64,000 bases of DNA from Lactobacillus amylovorus DSM 20531 (GTDB taxonomy: Bacteria > Bacillota > Bacilli > Lactobacillales > Lactobacillaceae), in NCBI RefSeq assembly GCF_002706375.1, contig NZ_CP017706.1, forward strand, positions 1-64,000. Direction: 5' to 3'. A program made the position numbers and the translations under genes. Shown piece after piece: positions 46,278 through 56,148 of the stretch. The stretch's first letter is position 1. Each line of letters starts with the position of its first letter. Below the pieces are notes generated by a model. It ran no database searches. It was not told the DNA's origin and saw only the letters and a program-made list of their open reading frames with translations.

Positions 46278-47728
46278 TGAACTGAGACCTAAAAATTAGA
46301 CAGTTTAAAATACAGGATTAATAGAGGCTTGATTCCGATATTCTTTCGGAGTTAAGCCTTTTAATCTGCTCTTTATCCTTTCTTCGTTATAGTATTCGAT
46401 ATATTCTTCGATTGCTTGAGCTAATTCTTGAAGACTATGGTACTTGTATTCTTGATCATAGAACATCTCTGTTTTGAGCAAGCCAAAGAAGTTTTCCATT
46501 AGCCCATCATCCATGGAATTACCTTTTCTAGACATGCTTTGAGTAATACCATGAAGCTTTAAAGCACGCTGATATCTTGGACTTTGGTATTGACAGCCCT
46601 GATCAGTATGAAAGATGCAATTATTAAGAGCCGTTTCCTTGGCAAAAGCCCTATCAAGCATTGTCATTACTAACTCCATGTCTGGATGTTTGGAAATAGT
46701 GTAAGAGACTATATCGCCTCCACAACCATCCAAAATAGGTGATAGATAAAGCTTTTCACCATTGAGGTGAAATTCAGTAATGTCAGTGTACCATTTCATG
46801 TTGGGCATTGGTGCAAAGAAATCACGACGAATTAAATTAGGGGCTATCTTGCCAATAGTTCCCTTGTAGCTTGAATACTTACGCTTGTTGCGTCTGATAC
46901 CCTTAAGACCCAATTTATGCATCCAGTAACGGACTGTTTTCTCAGTAATATTCCAGCCTTCTTTTATTAACTGGAGTGCCACTCGACGATAGCCATAGCG
47001 TCCTTTGTGACGATTAAATATTTCCTTGATCCTTGCAATAAGTTTGGAACGCTTGGGCTTCTTAGGCTTTCGTTTAATTATTTTATAGTAAGAACTTCTG
47101 GCAATCGTAGGCAGCTCTGGATGCTCTGAAATTGCATCTAAGACATAGTTCAAGCTAACCTTAAATTCATGCCTTAGATCAGTAATTGCCTTAGCTATTT
47201 CTTTCGATCTTTGTCTTGATCCAAGGCCTTCAGTTTTTTTACGTATTCGTTCACAATACGCAATCGCAAGTTTTCTTCTTTCAGCTTTTGGATCTCTTTC
47301 TCCAATTCCTTGCGTGATTTTTGAGTCTCTTTGATCACGGGCAGGGCGTCCTTTCTGTTTGATAATGACATTATACCCGTTTTCCTTATATTCTCTAAGC
47401 CAAATACTAAGTGTGCCAATACTCTTAAGCCCCAGTTCTAGTGATACTTGTACATATGACTTGGTACTGAAAACAGCTTGCTCAATTGCTTGTTCTTTAA
47501 ATTCCTTAGAATAAACCTGATAAGGCCTATCTAAAACATTGATTCCATACATATCAATTAATCTAAGCATGTAATCCAAATTAGCTACATTCGTTTTATA
47601 TGTTTTAGACAACTGACTTATTGAAATCTTTTCATCTTTCCATTTACGATAAATTTCTATTTTCTGTTCTTTATTAAATTTAGACATAGTAAAGACCTAA
47701 AAGTGTCTCACTTTTAGGTCTCACTTCA
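46278..47728 (-). mobile_element. IS3-family (IS150-like) element nested in IS30
   Basis: 1451 bp. Ends TGAACTGAGACCTAAAA (left) and, complemented, TGAAGTGAGACCTAAAAGTG (right), starting TG and ending CA. A 3-base target duplication AAC is at 46275-46277 and 47729-47731. The uninterrupted target sequence can be seen in the first IS30 copy at about 533-552. Confidence 0.9.
46305..47687 (-). pseudogene. IS3 transposase, orfA and orfB joined by an inserted base
   Basis: One 460-codon frame runs from orfA (MSKFNKEQKIEIYRKWKDEK) to orfB (RYGYRRVALQLIKEGWNITE; catalytic D in WYTDITEFHL, D in HTDQGCQYQS, E in MDDGLMENFFG). Normal elements make this fusion by -1 slippage at an A7 run, which is present (47234-47240). 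Here a GGG (47339-47341, CCC in the coding strand) with one extra base has already shifted orfA, so codons between about 47338 and 47240 are read in the wrong frame (ARDQRDSKITQGIGERDPKA). The lost reading is the leucine-zipper helix (KELEKEIQKLKEENLRLRIV). The protein is full length but lacks the coil needed for dimerisation, so I judge it damaged. Confidence 0.7.
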
Positions 47729-47871
47729 AACAGGTCCAAATGGACTTTTTATTTTTCTAAAGTGTTCAATTTGATTTTACAATCGGCGAAAATAAGAAGC
47801 CTAACATAATTAGGTAAAAATGTTATAATGATTGTGTTGAAGTTTATTTATAAGAAAAGAGATAAAAGCGA

Positions 47872-48111
47872 ATGAACACAATTGCATTTAACCAACAATT
47901 ATCAGACAAATTGAATGAAGCTCTAAATCCTGATTTGTACTCAACACCAGGTAAAGGTGAAATTACTGTAGTCGCAAATGAAAAGAAAGGTTTGCGTGAA
48001 TACCGCATCATCACCAAAGACAACAAGGTTGTTGATTTAGTTGATGCTTATGACTCTGAGCACGATGCCGACTACCAAAAGTTAGTCGACTTCCTCAAGG
48101 ACTACCGTTAA
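47872..48111 (+). CDS. Small conserved-type protein, unknown
   Basis: 79 residues, acidic and soluble, with no signal peptide. It begins MNTIAFNQQLSDKLNEALNP; the middle part ITVVANEKKGLREYRIITKD looks like a beta sheet and it ends DADYQKLVDFLKDYR. AAAAGAGATAAAAG precedes the ATG. It lies 88 bases right of IS30 and has its own terminator. Function not recognised. Confidence 0.65.
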   Translation: MNTIAFNQQLSDKLNEALNPDLYSTPGKGEITVVANEKKGLREYRIITKDNKVVDLVDAYDSEHDADYQKLVDFLKDYR

Positions 48112-48128
48112 TTAAGAATACAATTAAG

Positions 48129-48163
48129 ACCCAGAGCCATATCAGCTCTGGGCTTTTTTATTC
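48129..48163 (+). terminator. Terminator
   Basis: CCCAGAGC / GCTCTGGG hairpin with TTTTTTA. Confidence 0.85.
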
Positions 48164-48221
48164 GCTTGGCTTAATAATTTTCTAATAAACAAGTAAAACA
48201 AACATAATAGAGTTAGATATA

Positions 48222-48572
48222 ATGAAAACACAACTAAGATTTAAAGAGGGCCAAGATTATCCTGAACAACAAAATGGTTTGCCAAAGGCATTCTTCCATA
48301 ACCCAAAATATAGGGATATGAGTGTCAATGCTCGTTATCTTTACATAATTTTTACTCTACGGATGACAGAGTCACAAAATAAGGGTTGGATAGATGACGA
48401 CGGCAACATGTACATCATTTATTCAGATGAAGATTTGATGAAAGAAATGCACTGCAAATCTTGTACAGTAGATAAATTGAAAAACGAACTAGTTGAATTT
48501 GACTTACTATCAATGGAGAGACATTCCAACCATTTGTATCCCTTACATATAAGCAATTCGTATAGTCATTAG
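48222..48572 (+). pseudogene. RepA_N-type replication initiator, N-terminal remnant
   Basis: 116 codons matching the start of RepA_N plasmid initiators: PKAFFHNPKYRDMSVNARYL, then GWIDDDGNMYIIYSDEDLMK and a winged-helix pattern (CKSCTVDKLKNELVEFDLL). The family proteins are usually over 300 residues, and the rest is missing. The sequence after the stop shows no continuation. It is a plasmid-derived fragment in the chromosome. No iterons were noticed nearby. Confidence 0.7.
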
Positions 48573-48576
48573 GGTG

Positions 48577-48609
48577 AAAAAGGTACATAAAATTGTGCCT
48601 TTTTTGTTA
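48577..48609 (+). terminator. Terminator
   Basis: AAAGGTAC / GTGCCTTTTTT hairpin after the repA remnant. Confidence 0.65.
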
Positions 48610-48725
48610 TTAATTTTTTCAAAATTAGGCCGTAAAATTTAGATCATAATCAAAAGTTAATATATAATTAAGATAGAGTAAAAGTATAATATTAAAGTAA
48701 TTGCATTAATAGGTGAAAATAATAA

Positions 48726-50243
48726 ATGAAGAAAACTTTATTTGGTTTAATTTATATGTCTTCCTATAAAATTCAACTTAACATAGTAGATCTAAAGGAT
48801 CTAACTGTCATTGAAAAACTGGATTCGCCTTCGTTTTTACAAGCTGATAGTAAAAGCCAGGTTTTTGAACAAGATATGGACAAAATCTGTGATGCAATTG
48901 AAGGCTTTAAAGAGAAGCTAGCAGAATATCAGATTAAGGATTTCAAGTTTTACGGCAATGAACAATTAATTGATGAAATGTCTGCCAGTTTTATTGCAGA
49001 TCAGATCAAGGTTAGAACTGGTTGGAAGATCGAATGGCTTAATGGTGGTCAAATCGTCTACGCCAAGGTTTTAAGCGGGATGAAGAGTCAAGCAGAAGTA
49101 AATGACGATGACGAGGACCACGCCACTTATTTGCTTAGTCTTGGTTCTGCAATGATCAACCTTTCTTTGTTTAAAAACAATAAGTTCGAATCAAGCTGGA
49201 GCCTGGCTTTAGGTCCACGAGAGATCCAAGAGATCAATGAAATCACTAATGAAACGCCTAATGATCCGATCTATGTTATCAATGATTACTTAGGTGCGAA
49301 GATCGGTCACTTGGCTCGTCAGATCAAGGATAATTCGCGTGCCGCTGTAATTATCCAACACGCTGATGCCTTGAATAATACTTATTTGAAGAAAGAAAAC
49401 TCAGCTAACCAAATTACGCACGAAGAATTTCAACACTTCTATGATCAACTGATCCAAATGTCGCTTAACGATATCATGCAAAACTATGACTTGGAACCAG
49501 CTGTAGCTGACCACGCTATTCCTAATGCCATTTCAATCAAGCAATTCCTTTCTCTTTTAAATATTGGCACGATTTACATTACAGACATGTCTGTTGTCAC
49601 CGGCCTTTTGATGCTAGAGAAGAGAGGCAAAGATACTGATATCATGATGACTTCAGCTCAAAATATGGCTCGACGCTATTTGGTTGATTTACACCATGCT
49701 ACTGCAGTGCGCAAGTTTGCTTTGCATATCTTTGACCGTCTGCGCAAGGTACATCTTTTGCCTAAATCTGACAGAGAATTATTGAGTTGGGCTGCCATAG
49801 TTGATGATATTGGTAGTTTTGTTAACCAAGCAAGACGCTATGAGCAATCAGCCGAATTCTTGGATGATAATGAATTGATCGGCTTGTCTGATCGTGAAAA
49901 CGAAATTGTTAGTGAAATTTGTCGTTATCAGACTATGAACGAAGATGGTTCTGCACCTGACATTGGTGGCCATCATTACCGTCACCTAGATCCAGAAATT
50001 CAGTTAACGGTTGCCAAGCTTTCCGCTATTTTACGAATAGCTACTGCGTTAGATGCTTCACACAAGCAAAAGATTAAGCAAATCGTTATTTCGCTGAAGA
50101 AAAATAATGAATTAATCGTCAGAGCTAAAACAAATGCGGATATTACATTGGAACGCTGGTCCTTTAATAAACGCGTGAAATTATTTGAAGACGTATTTGG
50201 TATCAAAGTTGTTTTAAAACAAGAGGGTATGAATAGACAATGA
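48726..50243 (+). CDS. ppx: Exopolyphosphatase-type protein with HD-like domain (Ppx 1)
   Basis: 505 residues. The N-terminal half is an ASKHA-type Ppx/GppA phosphatase fold, diverged (LFGLIYMSSYKIQLNIVDLK; YLLSLGSAMINLSLF). The C-terminal half has the HD-like helical domain of long Ppx proteins (WAAIVDDIGSFVNQARRYEQ; SEICRYQTMNEDG). It would remove phosphate from polyphosphate or bind it. It is first in an overlapping four-gene unit, with its stop overlapping ppk by 4 bases (ATGA). Several active-site positions are unusual, so a regulatory role is possible. Confidence 0.8.
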   Translation: MKKTLFGLIYMSSYKIQLNIVDLKDLTVIEKLDSPSFLQADSKSQVFEQDMDKICDAIEGFKEKLAEYQIKDFKFYGNEQLIDEMSASFIADQIKVRTGWKIEWLNGGQIVYAKVLSGMKSQAEVNDDDEDHATYLLSLGSAMINLSLFKNNKFESSWSLALGPREIQEINEITNETPNDPIYVINDYLGAKIGHLARQIKDNSRAAVIIQHADALNNTYLKKENSANQITHEEFQHFYDQLIQMSLNDIMQNYDLEPAVADHAIPNAISIKQFLSLLNIGTIYITDMSVVTGLLMLEKRGKDTDIMMTSAQNMARRYLVDLHHATAVRKFALHIFDRLRKVHLLPKSDRELLSWAAIVDDIGSFVNQARRYEQSAEFLDDNELIGLSDRENEIVSEICRYQTMNEDGSAPDIGGHHYRHLDPEIQLTVAKLSAILRIATALDASHKQKIKQIVISLKKNNELIVRAKTNADITLERWSFNKRVKLFEDVFGIKVVLKQEGMNRQ

Positions 50244-52432
50244 GTAGTACATTTTTAGGAAATGAAAAAGAAGAAATAAAACCGTTTTTGAAACCGGAAT
50301 ATTTCAATAATCGTGAATTAAGTTGGATGGATTTTAACGATCGAGTACTAGAAGAAGCTCGTAATAGGGACAATCCATTGCTTGAAAGAATCAACTTCTT
50401 AGGTATCACTCAAAGCAATGTTGATGAATTCTTCATGGTTCGTGTCGCTTCTTTGCACAAGTTGATTGCGGCCGGTATCAAGACTACTGATTCATCTGGT
50501 ATGACTCCAGAAAAACAACTTGACGCGATTAACAAAAAGGAACACAAAGCAGTAGAAAAGAGATACTCAACTTACTGGCGTTCACTTTTGCCTCAACTTG
50601 AAAAGAAGAACATCTTTATTAAAGAAGTTAAAGATCTGAGCGCACAACAATACGAATTTTTAAGACGTTACTTTAGTGATGAATTGTATCCAGTCATTAC
50701 TCCAATGGCTGACGACACTAACCGTCCATTCCCATTTATTGCTAACGATTCTTTGAATATCGCTGTTCATTTAAAGGACAAAGAAGATGGCAAGCATCAC
50801 TATGCTACACTTAGAGTTCCTAATAACTTTAAACGTTTAGTTAAGTTACCAAAAGCAGACAACAGTTTTGTTTTACTAGAAGATATCATCAAAGAATTTG
50901 TCAGCAGCTTTTTCGACGGCTACGAAGTAAAAGAAGCCGCAATTTTCCGTGTTACTCGTGACATGGACTTGGACGTGGCTGAACGTGATACTTCAGACTT
51001 TTTACGTAGTGTCCAAAAACAATTGAAGGACCGTGAACATGGTAAAGCTGTTCGCCTTGAAATCGAAAAGTCAATGGGTGACAAATTGCGTTCACGCTTG
51101 TTTGACAAGTTAAACGTTAAAAAGAGCGAAATCTATGAAATTTCAGGTCCAATTGATTTAACTTTCCTTAAGAAGTTAGCTGGCGCCGTTAAGGGACATG
51201 AAAAATTGCGCTATGCTCCAATTAAGGGTTACGTTGATCCAGACTTGGCTTTTTCTAGTGATATTTTTGCCAATATTAGAGAAAGAGATTATCTTGTACA
51301 ACACCCATATGATTCATTTGATGCTGTATTGAACTTCATCCGTAAAGCTGCACATGATGACAAAGTTTTAGCCATTAAGATGACTTTTTACCGTGTTTCT
51401 GGTAATTCACCAATCATTAAATATTTGGGTCAAGCTGCCCAAGCAGGTAAGCAAGTTACTGTTTTGGTTGAAGTTAAAGCTCGTTTTGATGAAGAGAACA
51501 ACGTTCATTGGGCAAAGACCTTGGAACAAATGGGTTGTCACGTTATTTACGGTTTGAAAGGACTTAAGACTCACACCAAGATTACTTTGGTAATTCGTCG
51601 TGACGAAGATGGTATTCGCAGATACATTCACTTGGGTACCGGTAACTACAACGACGTAACTGCTCACTTCTACACTGATATGGGCTTATTCACTTCACGC
51701 CGCGACCTTGGTGTTGATGCCACTAATTTATTTAACATGCTATCTGGTTATTCTCGTCCACCATACTTCAGACAATTAAGAATTTCACCAAATCATATCC
51801 GTGAGTTCATTAATCAAAAGATTGATAATGAAATCGAAATCGCCAAAACTGGCCGTAAAGCCGAAATTCACATGAAGATGAATTCACTCTCTGATCCTGA
51901 AATCATTGGTAAACTTTATGAAGCTTCTCACGCTGGCGTAAAAATTCACTTAATTGTGCGCGGAATTTGTTGCTTAAGAACCGATATTCCTGGAATTAGT
52001 GATAATATTGAAGTACATTCAATTGTCGGAAGATTACTCGAACACAGTCGAATCTATTACTTCTATAATAATGGTAATCAAGATGTCTACCTTTCAAGTG
52101 CGGACATGATGAAGCGTAACTTGAACAGAAGAGTTGAAACCTTATTCCCAATCTTGCAGCCAGATTTGAAGGAACGTGTACTTCATATCTACGATATTAT
52201 GTGGAATGACAACGTTAAGACACGTGTTCTTCATAATGATGTATATTCAATGTTTGATCGTCGTGGTAAGAAGGCCCTTAACTCTCAAGAGCACTTTATT
52301 CATCAAGCCCAAGAAAAAGAACGCGAATTAAAGCAAAAAGAAGATGAAGATAGAGATCCTGATGTCTTTGAAGTAATGCGTAAAGAAGACAATGATTTAA
52401 CCCTTGAAGAAAAGAAGGATACGGATGAGTAA
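50240..52432 (+). CDS. ppk: Polyphosphate kinase PPK1
   Basis: 730 residues, the usual length. N domain ELSWMDFNDRVLEEARN (residues about 18-34). Phosphohistidine loop GLKTHTKITLVIRR with the nucleophile His near 443, and the second conserved His in LLEHSRIYYFYN (near 600). The arginine and metal-binding stretch is VLAIKMTFYRVSGNSP. It builds polyphosphate from ATP at the inner membrane. Coupled to ppx upstream and to the next gene by an 8-base overlap (ATGAGTAA). Intact. Confidence 0.96.
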   Translation: MSSTFLGNEKEEIKPFLKPEYFNNRELSWMDFNDRVLEEARNRDNPLLERINFLGITQSNVDEFFMVRVASLHKLIAAGIKTTDSSGMTPEKQLDAINKKEHKAVEKRYSTYWRSLLPQLEKKNIFIKEVKDLSAQQYEFLRRYFSDELYPVITPMADDTNRPFPFIANDSLNIAVHLKDKEDGKHHYATLRVPNNFKRLVKLPKADNSFVLLEDIIKEFVSSFFDGYEVKEAAIFRVTRDMDLDVAERDTSDFLRSVQKQLKDREHGKAVRLEIEKSMGDKLRSRLFDKLNVKKSEIYEISGPIDLTFLKKLAGAVKGHEKLRYAPIKGYVDPDLAFSSDIFANIRERDYLVQHPYDSFDAVLNFIRKAAHDDKVLAIKMTFYRVSGNSPIIKYLGQAAQAGKQVTVLVEVKARFDEENNVHWAKTLEQMGCHVIYGLKGLKTHTKITLVIRRDEDGIRRYIHLGTGNYNDVTAHFYTDMGLFTSRRDLGVDATNLFNMLSGYSRPPYFRQLRISPNHIREFINQKIDNEIEIAKTGRKAEIHMKMNSLSDPEIIGKLYEASHAGVKIHLIVRGICCLRTDIPGISDNIEVHSIVGRLLEHSRIYYFYNNGNQDVYLSSADMMKRNLNRRVETLFPILQPDLKERVLHIYDIMWNDNVKTRVLHNDVYSMFDRRGKKALNSQEHFIHQAQEKERELKQKEDEDRDPDVFEVMRKEDNDLTLEEKKDTDE

Positions 52433-53828
52433 GGATTTTTTACGCAAAAGATTCAATATTGATAAGCTGCGATTAAAAGCTAGCAAAGATGAATTGATTG
52501 AGGCCGGCAAGAAGCAGGCTAAAAAGGTGCCAGTTAGTGAACTGAGTGCTTTTAAACCGGTTGAACGGGATGCCGTTGAGATGATCAAGACACAGGAAGA
52601 TACAATGATTCCTGAGCTATTGCCTTTGCGTCATCAGCGCATGATTGCTAATGCCTTTAGCTTCTTGCGTGGTACTGCTGGTGTCATGGAATATGACTTG
52701 TTGCACAGCACGCAAAGCAAAATCTGGGTGATGATTTGTGGAGATGCCCACTTAAACAACTTCGGCTTTTTCGCTTCACCTGAAAGACAATTGCTTTTCG
52801 GACTTAATGACTTTGATGAAACCAGAGTTGGCAATTGGGAGAGCGATTTGAAGCGTCTGATGGTCAGTGCCCAATTAATCGGTGAGATCAACGGCTATAA
52901 TCCAGATAATCTTTATAAGATATTGAAGAATACTGCCAAGGCTTATGAAGACGGAATTAATGATGCGGCTGGTCAAAAGCTGCTCGACCGTTTTTACACC
53001 TCATACAGCATCAATGATTTCTTTAATACAACCAGTGATGATAAGCAATTAGTCAAGATTTTGAAGAAAATTGCGGATAAGGCACCAAAGAATAATTCGG
53101 ATAAGGTAGTTAAAAAGTTTACGACTGAAGAAAATGGTAAGCTGGTCTTTAAAGAAAATCCACCACGTGCTAGACGGATTTCTGATCAAACTTATCAGGA
53201 ATTAGTTAGTGCGATGGAAGAGTACCAAAAGAAGCTTTCACCTGATGTAAAGGTGCTGTTGAGCAGTTTTAAACTGACTGACATTATTCGTTACAGCGTA
53301 GGTGTTGGTAGCTTTGGTACACGCTGCTATCTGGTTTTACTGACAGGTAGAGACGGTAGTAACTTGGTTTTGCAAATCAAAGAAGCAATGCCATCTAAGT
53401 ATGATTTATCTAATTTGTCTGTGGCAGAAGCTAAACAGCAAGGTTATGAAGAAGGGCGCCGTGTAATCACCGGTCAAAGCATCTTGCAAACCTTCTATGA
53501 TCCATTCTTGGGTTATACTGAAGCAGGAGGCCGCAGCTATTATGTGCGTCAATTCAGAGATATGAAGGACTCAATTGATACCACTAAGCTGGATGAAGAA
53601 AGCTTTGAAGCTTATGCGACGCTTTGTGCCTTCATCTTGGCCCGAGCTCATTGTCAAAGTCCAACGGCAGCAATGATCTATGGCTACTTGCAAGAAAGTA
53701 AGCAATTTGATAAGTGTATGGCTGATTGGGCTGTCGCTTATAGTAGGCAAGTAGAACAAGATTACGAAGCTTTTATGAAGTATCTGCGCGGTGAATATGA
53801 CAGTAGACTGAGGAGGAAGAGAAAATGA
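52425..53828 (+). CDS. DUF2252-family protein
   Basis: 467 residues from ATG 52425, which overlaps the ppk stop; upstream in-frame codons lie inside ppk. The family's kinase-like motifs are visible as MICGDAHLNNFGFF (near residue 101) and FGLNDFDETRVGNWESDLKR (near 125). FLRGTAGVMEYDLL precedes and YVRQFRDMKDS follows. DUF2252 proteins resemble aminoglycoside/protein kinase-like folds, but no reaction is proven. Its fixed place inside a polyphosphate operon suggests that it uses or controls polyphosphate. The stop overlaps the next gene (ATGA). Intact. Confidence 0.88.
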   Translation: MSKDFLRKRFNIDKLRLKASKDELIEAGKKQAKKVPVSELSAFKPVERDAVEMIKTQEDTMIPELLPLRHQRMIANAFSFLRGTAGVMEYDLLHSTQSKIWVMICGDAHLNNFGFFASPERQLLFGLNDFDETRVGNWESDLKRLMVSAQLIGEINGYNPDNLYKILKNTAKAYEDGINDAAGQKLLDRFYTSYSINDFFNTTSDDKQLVKILKKIADKAPKNNSDKVVKKFTTEENGKLVFKENPPRARRISDQTYQELVSAMEEYQKKLSPDVKVLLSSFKLTDIIRYSVGVGSFGTRCYLVLLTGRDGSNLVLQIKEAMPSKYDLSNLSVAEAKQQGYEEGRRVITGQSILQTFYDPFLGYTEAGGRSYYVRQFRDMKDSIDTTKLDEESFEAYATLCAFILARAHCQSPTAAMIYGYLQESKQFDKCMADWAVAYSRQVEQDYEAFMKYLRGEYDSRLRRKRK

Positions 53829-54766
53829 CTAGTACTAATTTAGTAGTAATTGACTTGGGTTCCAACTCGGTCAGAATGCAGATTTCACAAATAGACGATT
53901 ATGGTGGCTATACAGTCATGGGTTACTTTAGAGAGTATGTCCGTTTGTCTGAAAATATGGGCAAAGAAATGACACTTAAAGAAGAACCAATGAACAGAAC
54001 GATTCAAGCTTTGAAAGACTTTAAAACCAGATATACGCAATATGATAATGTGGTCGTCAAAGCGGTAGCAACGGCTGCAGTTCGCGGAGCAAAGAACCAA
54101 GCGGAATTCTTAAAACGAGTAAAAGATGAAGTTGGACTGGACTTGCAGGTGATCTCAGGTAGTACCGAAGCATACTTGGACTACGTTGGCGTAGTTAATA
54201 CCTTGCCAGTCAGAAACGGCATTATCATGGATTGTGGTGGTGCTTCAACGGAGCTGATTTGGGTTCAAAATGGTGCCTGCAAAGAACGGGTAAGTATTCC
54301 AATCGGTTCAGTCGTTTTGTCGCAGAACTATAACTTAGCTGATACCATTTCAGCTAGTGATTTGTATAGCGCAATGAATGCAGCAGGGCAGAAAATTTCA
54401 ACGGTGCGCTGGCTAGGACAAGTGCATAATTTGCCATTAATTGCACTTGGCGGTAGCAACCGGACAATCGCGAAGATTCACCGACGAGAGGTTACTGATG
54501 AAGTTGATGAGTTGCCTGACATTCACGGGATGCACTTGCCACCACACTATATCTTTAACTTGATTAGTAAATTGATCGCCATGAATAAAGATGAACGGAT
54601 GAAGATTCCTGGTTTAGCCAAGTACCGAGCAGACGTGATCGTCGGTGGTTTGATCCCGATTAGCTTAGTATTGCGTAACTTGCAGGTTAGTGAAGTGATC
54701 TTTTCTAACTGCGGTTTACGTGACGGCGTCTTATTTGAATATTTACGTAAAAATAGCAAAGAATAA
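53825..54766 (+). CDS. ppx: Exopolyphosphatase Ppx/GppA (Ppx 2)
   Basis: 313 residues, the short form with only the ASKHA domain. Phosphate loop 1 is VVIDLGSNSVRMQI (residues about 7-20). AVATAAVRGAKN and ISGSTEAYLDYVGV follow, then phosphate loop 2 IMDCGGASTELIWV (near 137-150) and the adenosine-type motif LIALGGSNRTIAK. It releases phosphate from polyphosphate or from pppGpp. Last gene of the unit; a terminator follows. Intact. Confidence 0.93.
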   Translation: MTSTNLVVIDLGSNSVRMQISQIDDYGGYTVMGYFREYVRLSENMGKEMTLKEEPMNRTIQALKDFKTRYTQYDNVVVKAVATAAVRGAKNQAEFLKRVKDEVGLDLQVISGSTEAYLDYVGVVNTLPVRNGIIMDCGGASTELIWVQNGACKERVSIPIGSVVLSQNYNLADTISASDLYSAMNAAGQKISTVRWLGQVHNLPLIALGGSNRTIAKIHRREVTDEVDELPDIHGMHLPPHYIFNLISKLIAMNKDERMKIPGLAKYRADVIVGGLIPISLVLRNLQVSEVIFSNCGLRDGVLFEYLRKNSKE

Positions 54767-54773
54767 ACTAAGT

Positions 54774-54808
54774 AAAATCCAAGACCTCGTGTCTTGGATT
54801 TTTTCTAC
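54774..54808 (+). terminator. Terminator
   Basis: AAATCCAAGAC / GTCTTGGATTT hairpin with a TTTTTT tail after the polyphosphate operon. Confidence 0.85.
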
Positions 54809-54887
54809 GTAAAGTCAAGTTGTTTAGCTTTCAAATAAATAGGTCAATTTATTGAGAAATTAATTCAAGACAAATAAGCCTATTAAA

Positions 54888-55139
54888 ATGTTTTTTAATA
54901 AGCTAGAAGCGTATAATGAATTTGGTTCAATTGTCGATATTGCAGCTAATAGCTATTTGACTAGTTTTTATTCTGGTAATGTCAATGAACAAAAGATTAA
55001 CCATATGCTTGATTATGTTAAAAAGTATGATGTAGATGCAAAGCCAGAGCGTGTCTTTGATTTAGAACATGTAGCTGATGCTCATCGCTATTTAGAAAAT
55101 TCAAAGAGTTTTGGCAAGATAGTTGTAGTGGAAGATTAA
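54888..55139 (+). pseudogene. Zinc-type alcohol dehydrogenase/quinone oxidoreductase, 3' remnant
   Basis: 83 codons ending in the typical tail of medium-chain dehydrogenases (VFDLEHVADAHRYLENSKSF GKIVVV, split here). No Rossmann or zinc motif is present and no ribosome binding site precedes the first ATG. It is the end of a lost gene. The frame ends 3 bases before the next gene start. Confidence 0.75.
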
Positions 55140-55142
55140 CTT

Positions 55143-56004
55143 ATGAAAATAGCAGTAACGGGTGCAACTGGTCACTTGGGTAAGTCGTGTTGTTGCACAT
55201 TTGAAAAAGAAAATAGATTCTGCAGATATTCTTGCTTTGGTACACAATAAGAATCATGCGACTACTTTAATTAATGAAGGTCTCGAAATTAGAGAAATCG
55301 ATTTTCAAAAGCGTGAAAGTCTAGAAAAAGCTTTTGTAGGAATTGATACGTTAGTCTATGTAGCAAGTAAAACTTATTCTGTTTTTGATCGAGTAGGTGA
55401 ACTTGAAAATGTTCTTGCGGCAGTGAAGAAAAATGAAATTAAAAATCTGGTGGCAATGAGCTTTATTGCCGATCAAGAAGACAATCCATTTGTCATCTCA
55501 CCATTTTATGGTTATTTACCAAGACGTCTTGCCGAAACTGATCTTAATTATGCCATTGCCAAGAACAGTTTGTATGCTGATCCATTGGTACCATATTTAC
55601 CAGAATTGATTGAAAGAAAAGGTTTGATTTACCCAGTCGGCAAACAAGCGATGAGCTTCATTACTTTAGAAGATTCTGCAGAAGCTATGGCTACCATGGC
55701 ACTTAATGAAGATGTTTTAAAGAGTAGAAGAACTTACTTGTTAACTCAAAGTCGTTCTTACACAATGCCGGAATTAGGTAAAATTATGACCAAGGTGACA
55801 GGTCATGAAATTGGTTATCACCCAGTTAGCGTTGAAGAATTTGGCAAGATTTATGCAGCTGAAGGTGATGGCGCTGAACTTGCTTCAATGTACAAGGGTG
55901 GCGCAATGGGTTACTTGCATGGCCTTAGCGATGACTTTGCTCATTTAACCGGTCATGAACCAGAAGCTATGGAACACTTCTTGACTAGAAGTTATCACGA
56001 ATAA
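55143..56004 (+). pseudogene. NmrA/SDR-type NAD(P)-binding protein, frameshifted
   Basis: ATG 55143 starts MKIAVTGATGHLG, a dinucleotide-binding glycine motif. One extra A near 55183 then breaks the frame. The next frame continues SRVVAHLKKKIDSADILALV to the end at 56004. The body (FVGIDTLVYVASKTYSVFDR; SFITLEDSAEAMATMALNED) matches NmrA-like or quinone oxidoreductase 2-like proteins of about 285 residues. A single indel is the only lesion. Confidence 0.85.
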
Positions 56005-56009
56005 AGATA

Positions 56010-56044
56010 GAAGACGCTTTGTTAATACAGAGCGCCTTTTTATT
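56010..56044 (+). terminator. Terminator
   Basis: AGACGCTTTGT / ACAGAGCGCCTTTTT hairpin. Confidence 0.7.
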
Positions 56045-56148
56045 TATAGAAAAAATCTATTGAACTTTTAAAACAAATTTATTTCTTTAATCATAGATTA
56101 TAGCTATAATGAAAGAGATTTAATTAATGCGGCTAAAGGAGAAACAAA

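Larger units (their letters stand above)
45218..47784 (-). mobile_element. IS30-family element carrying an IS3 insertion
   Basis: Ends are the imperfect inverted repeats ATTGCAATAATAAATTGAAC (45218) and, complemented, ATTGTAAAATCAAATTGAAC (ending about 47784). The IS30 body is 45218-46277 plus 47729-47784; IS3 separates its terminal 50 bases from the transposase gene. The 13-base sequence AAAATAAGAAGCC occurs just outside both ends (about 45200-45212 and 47790-47802). Confidence 0.85.
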
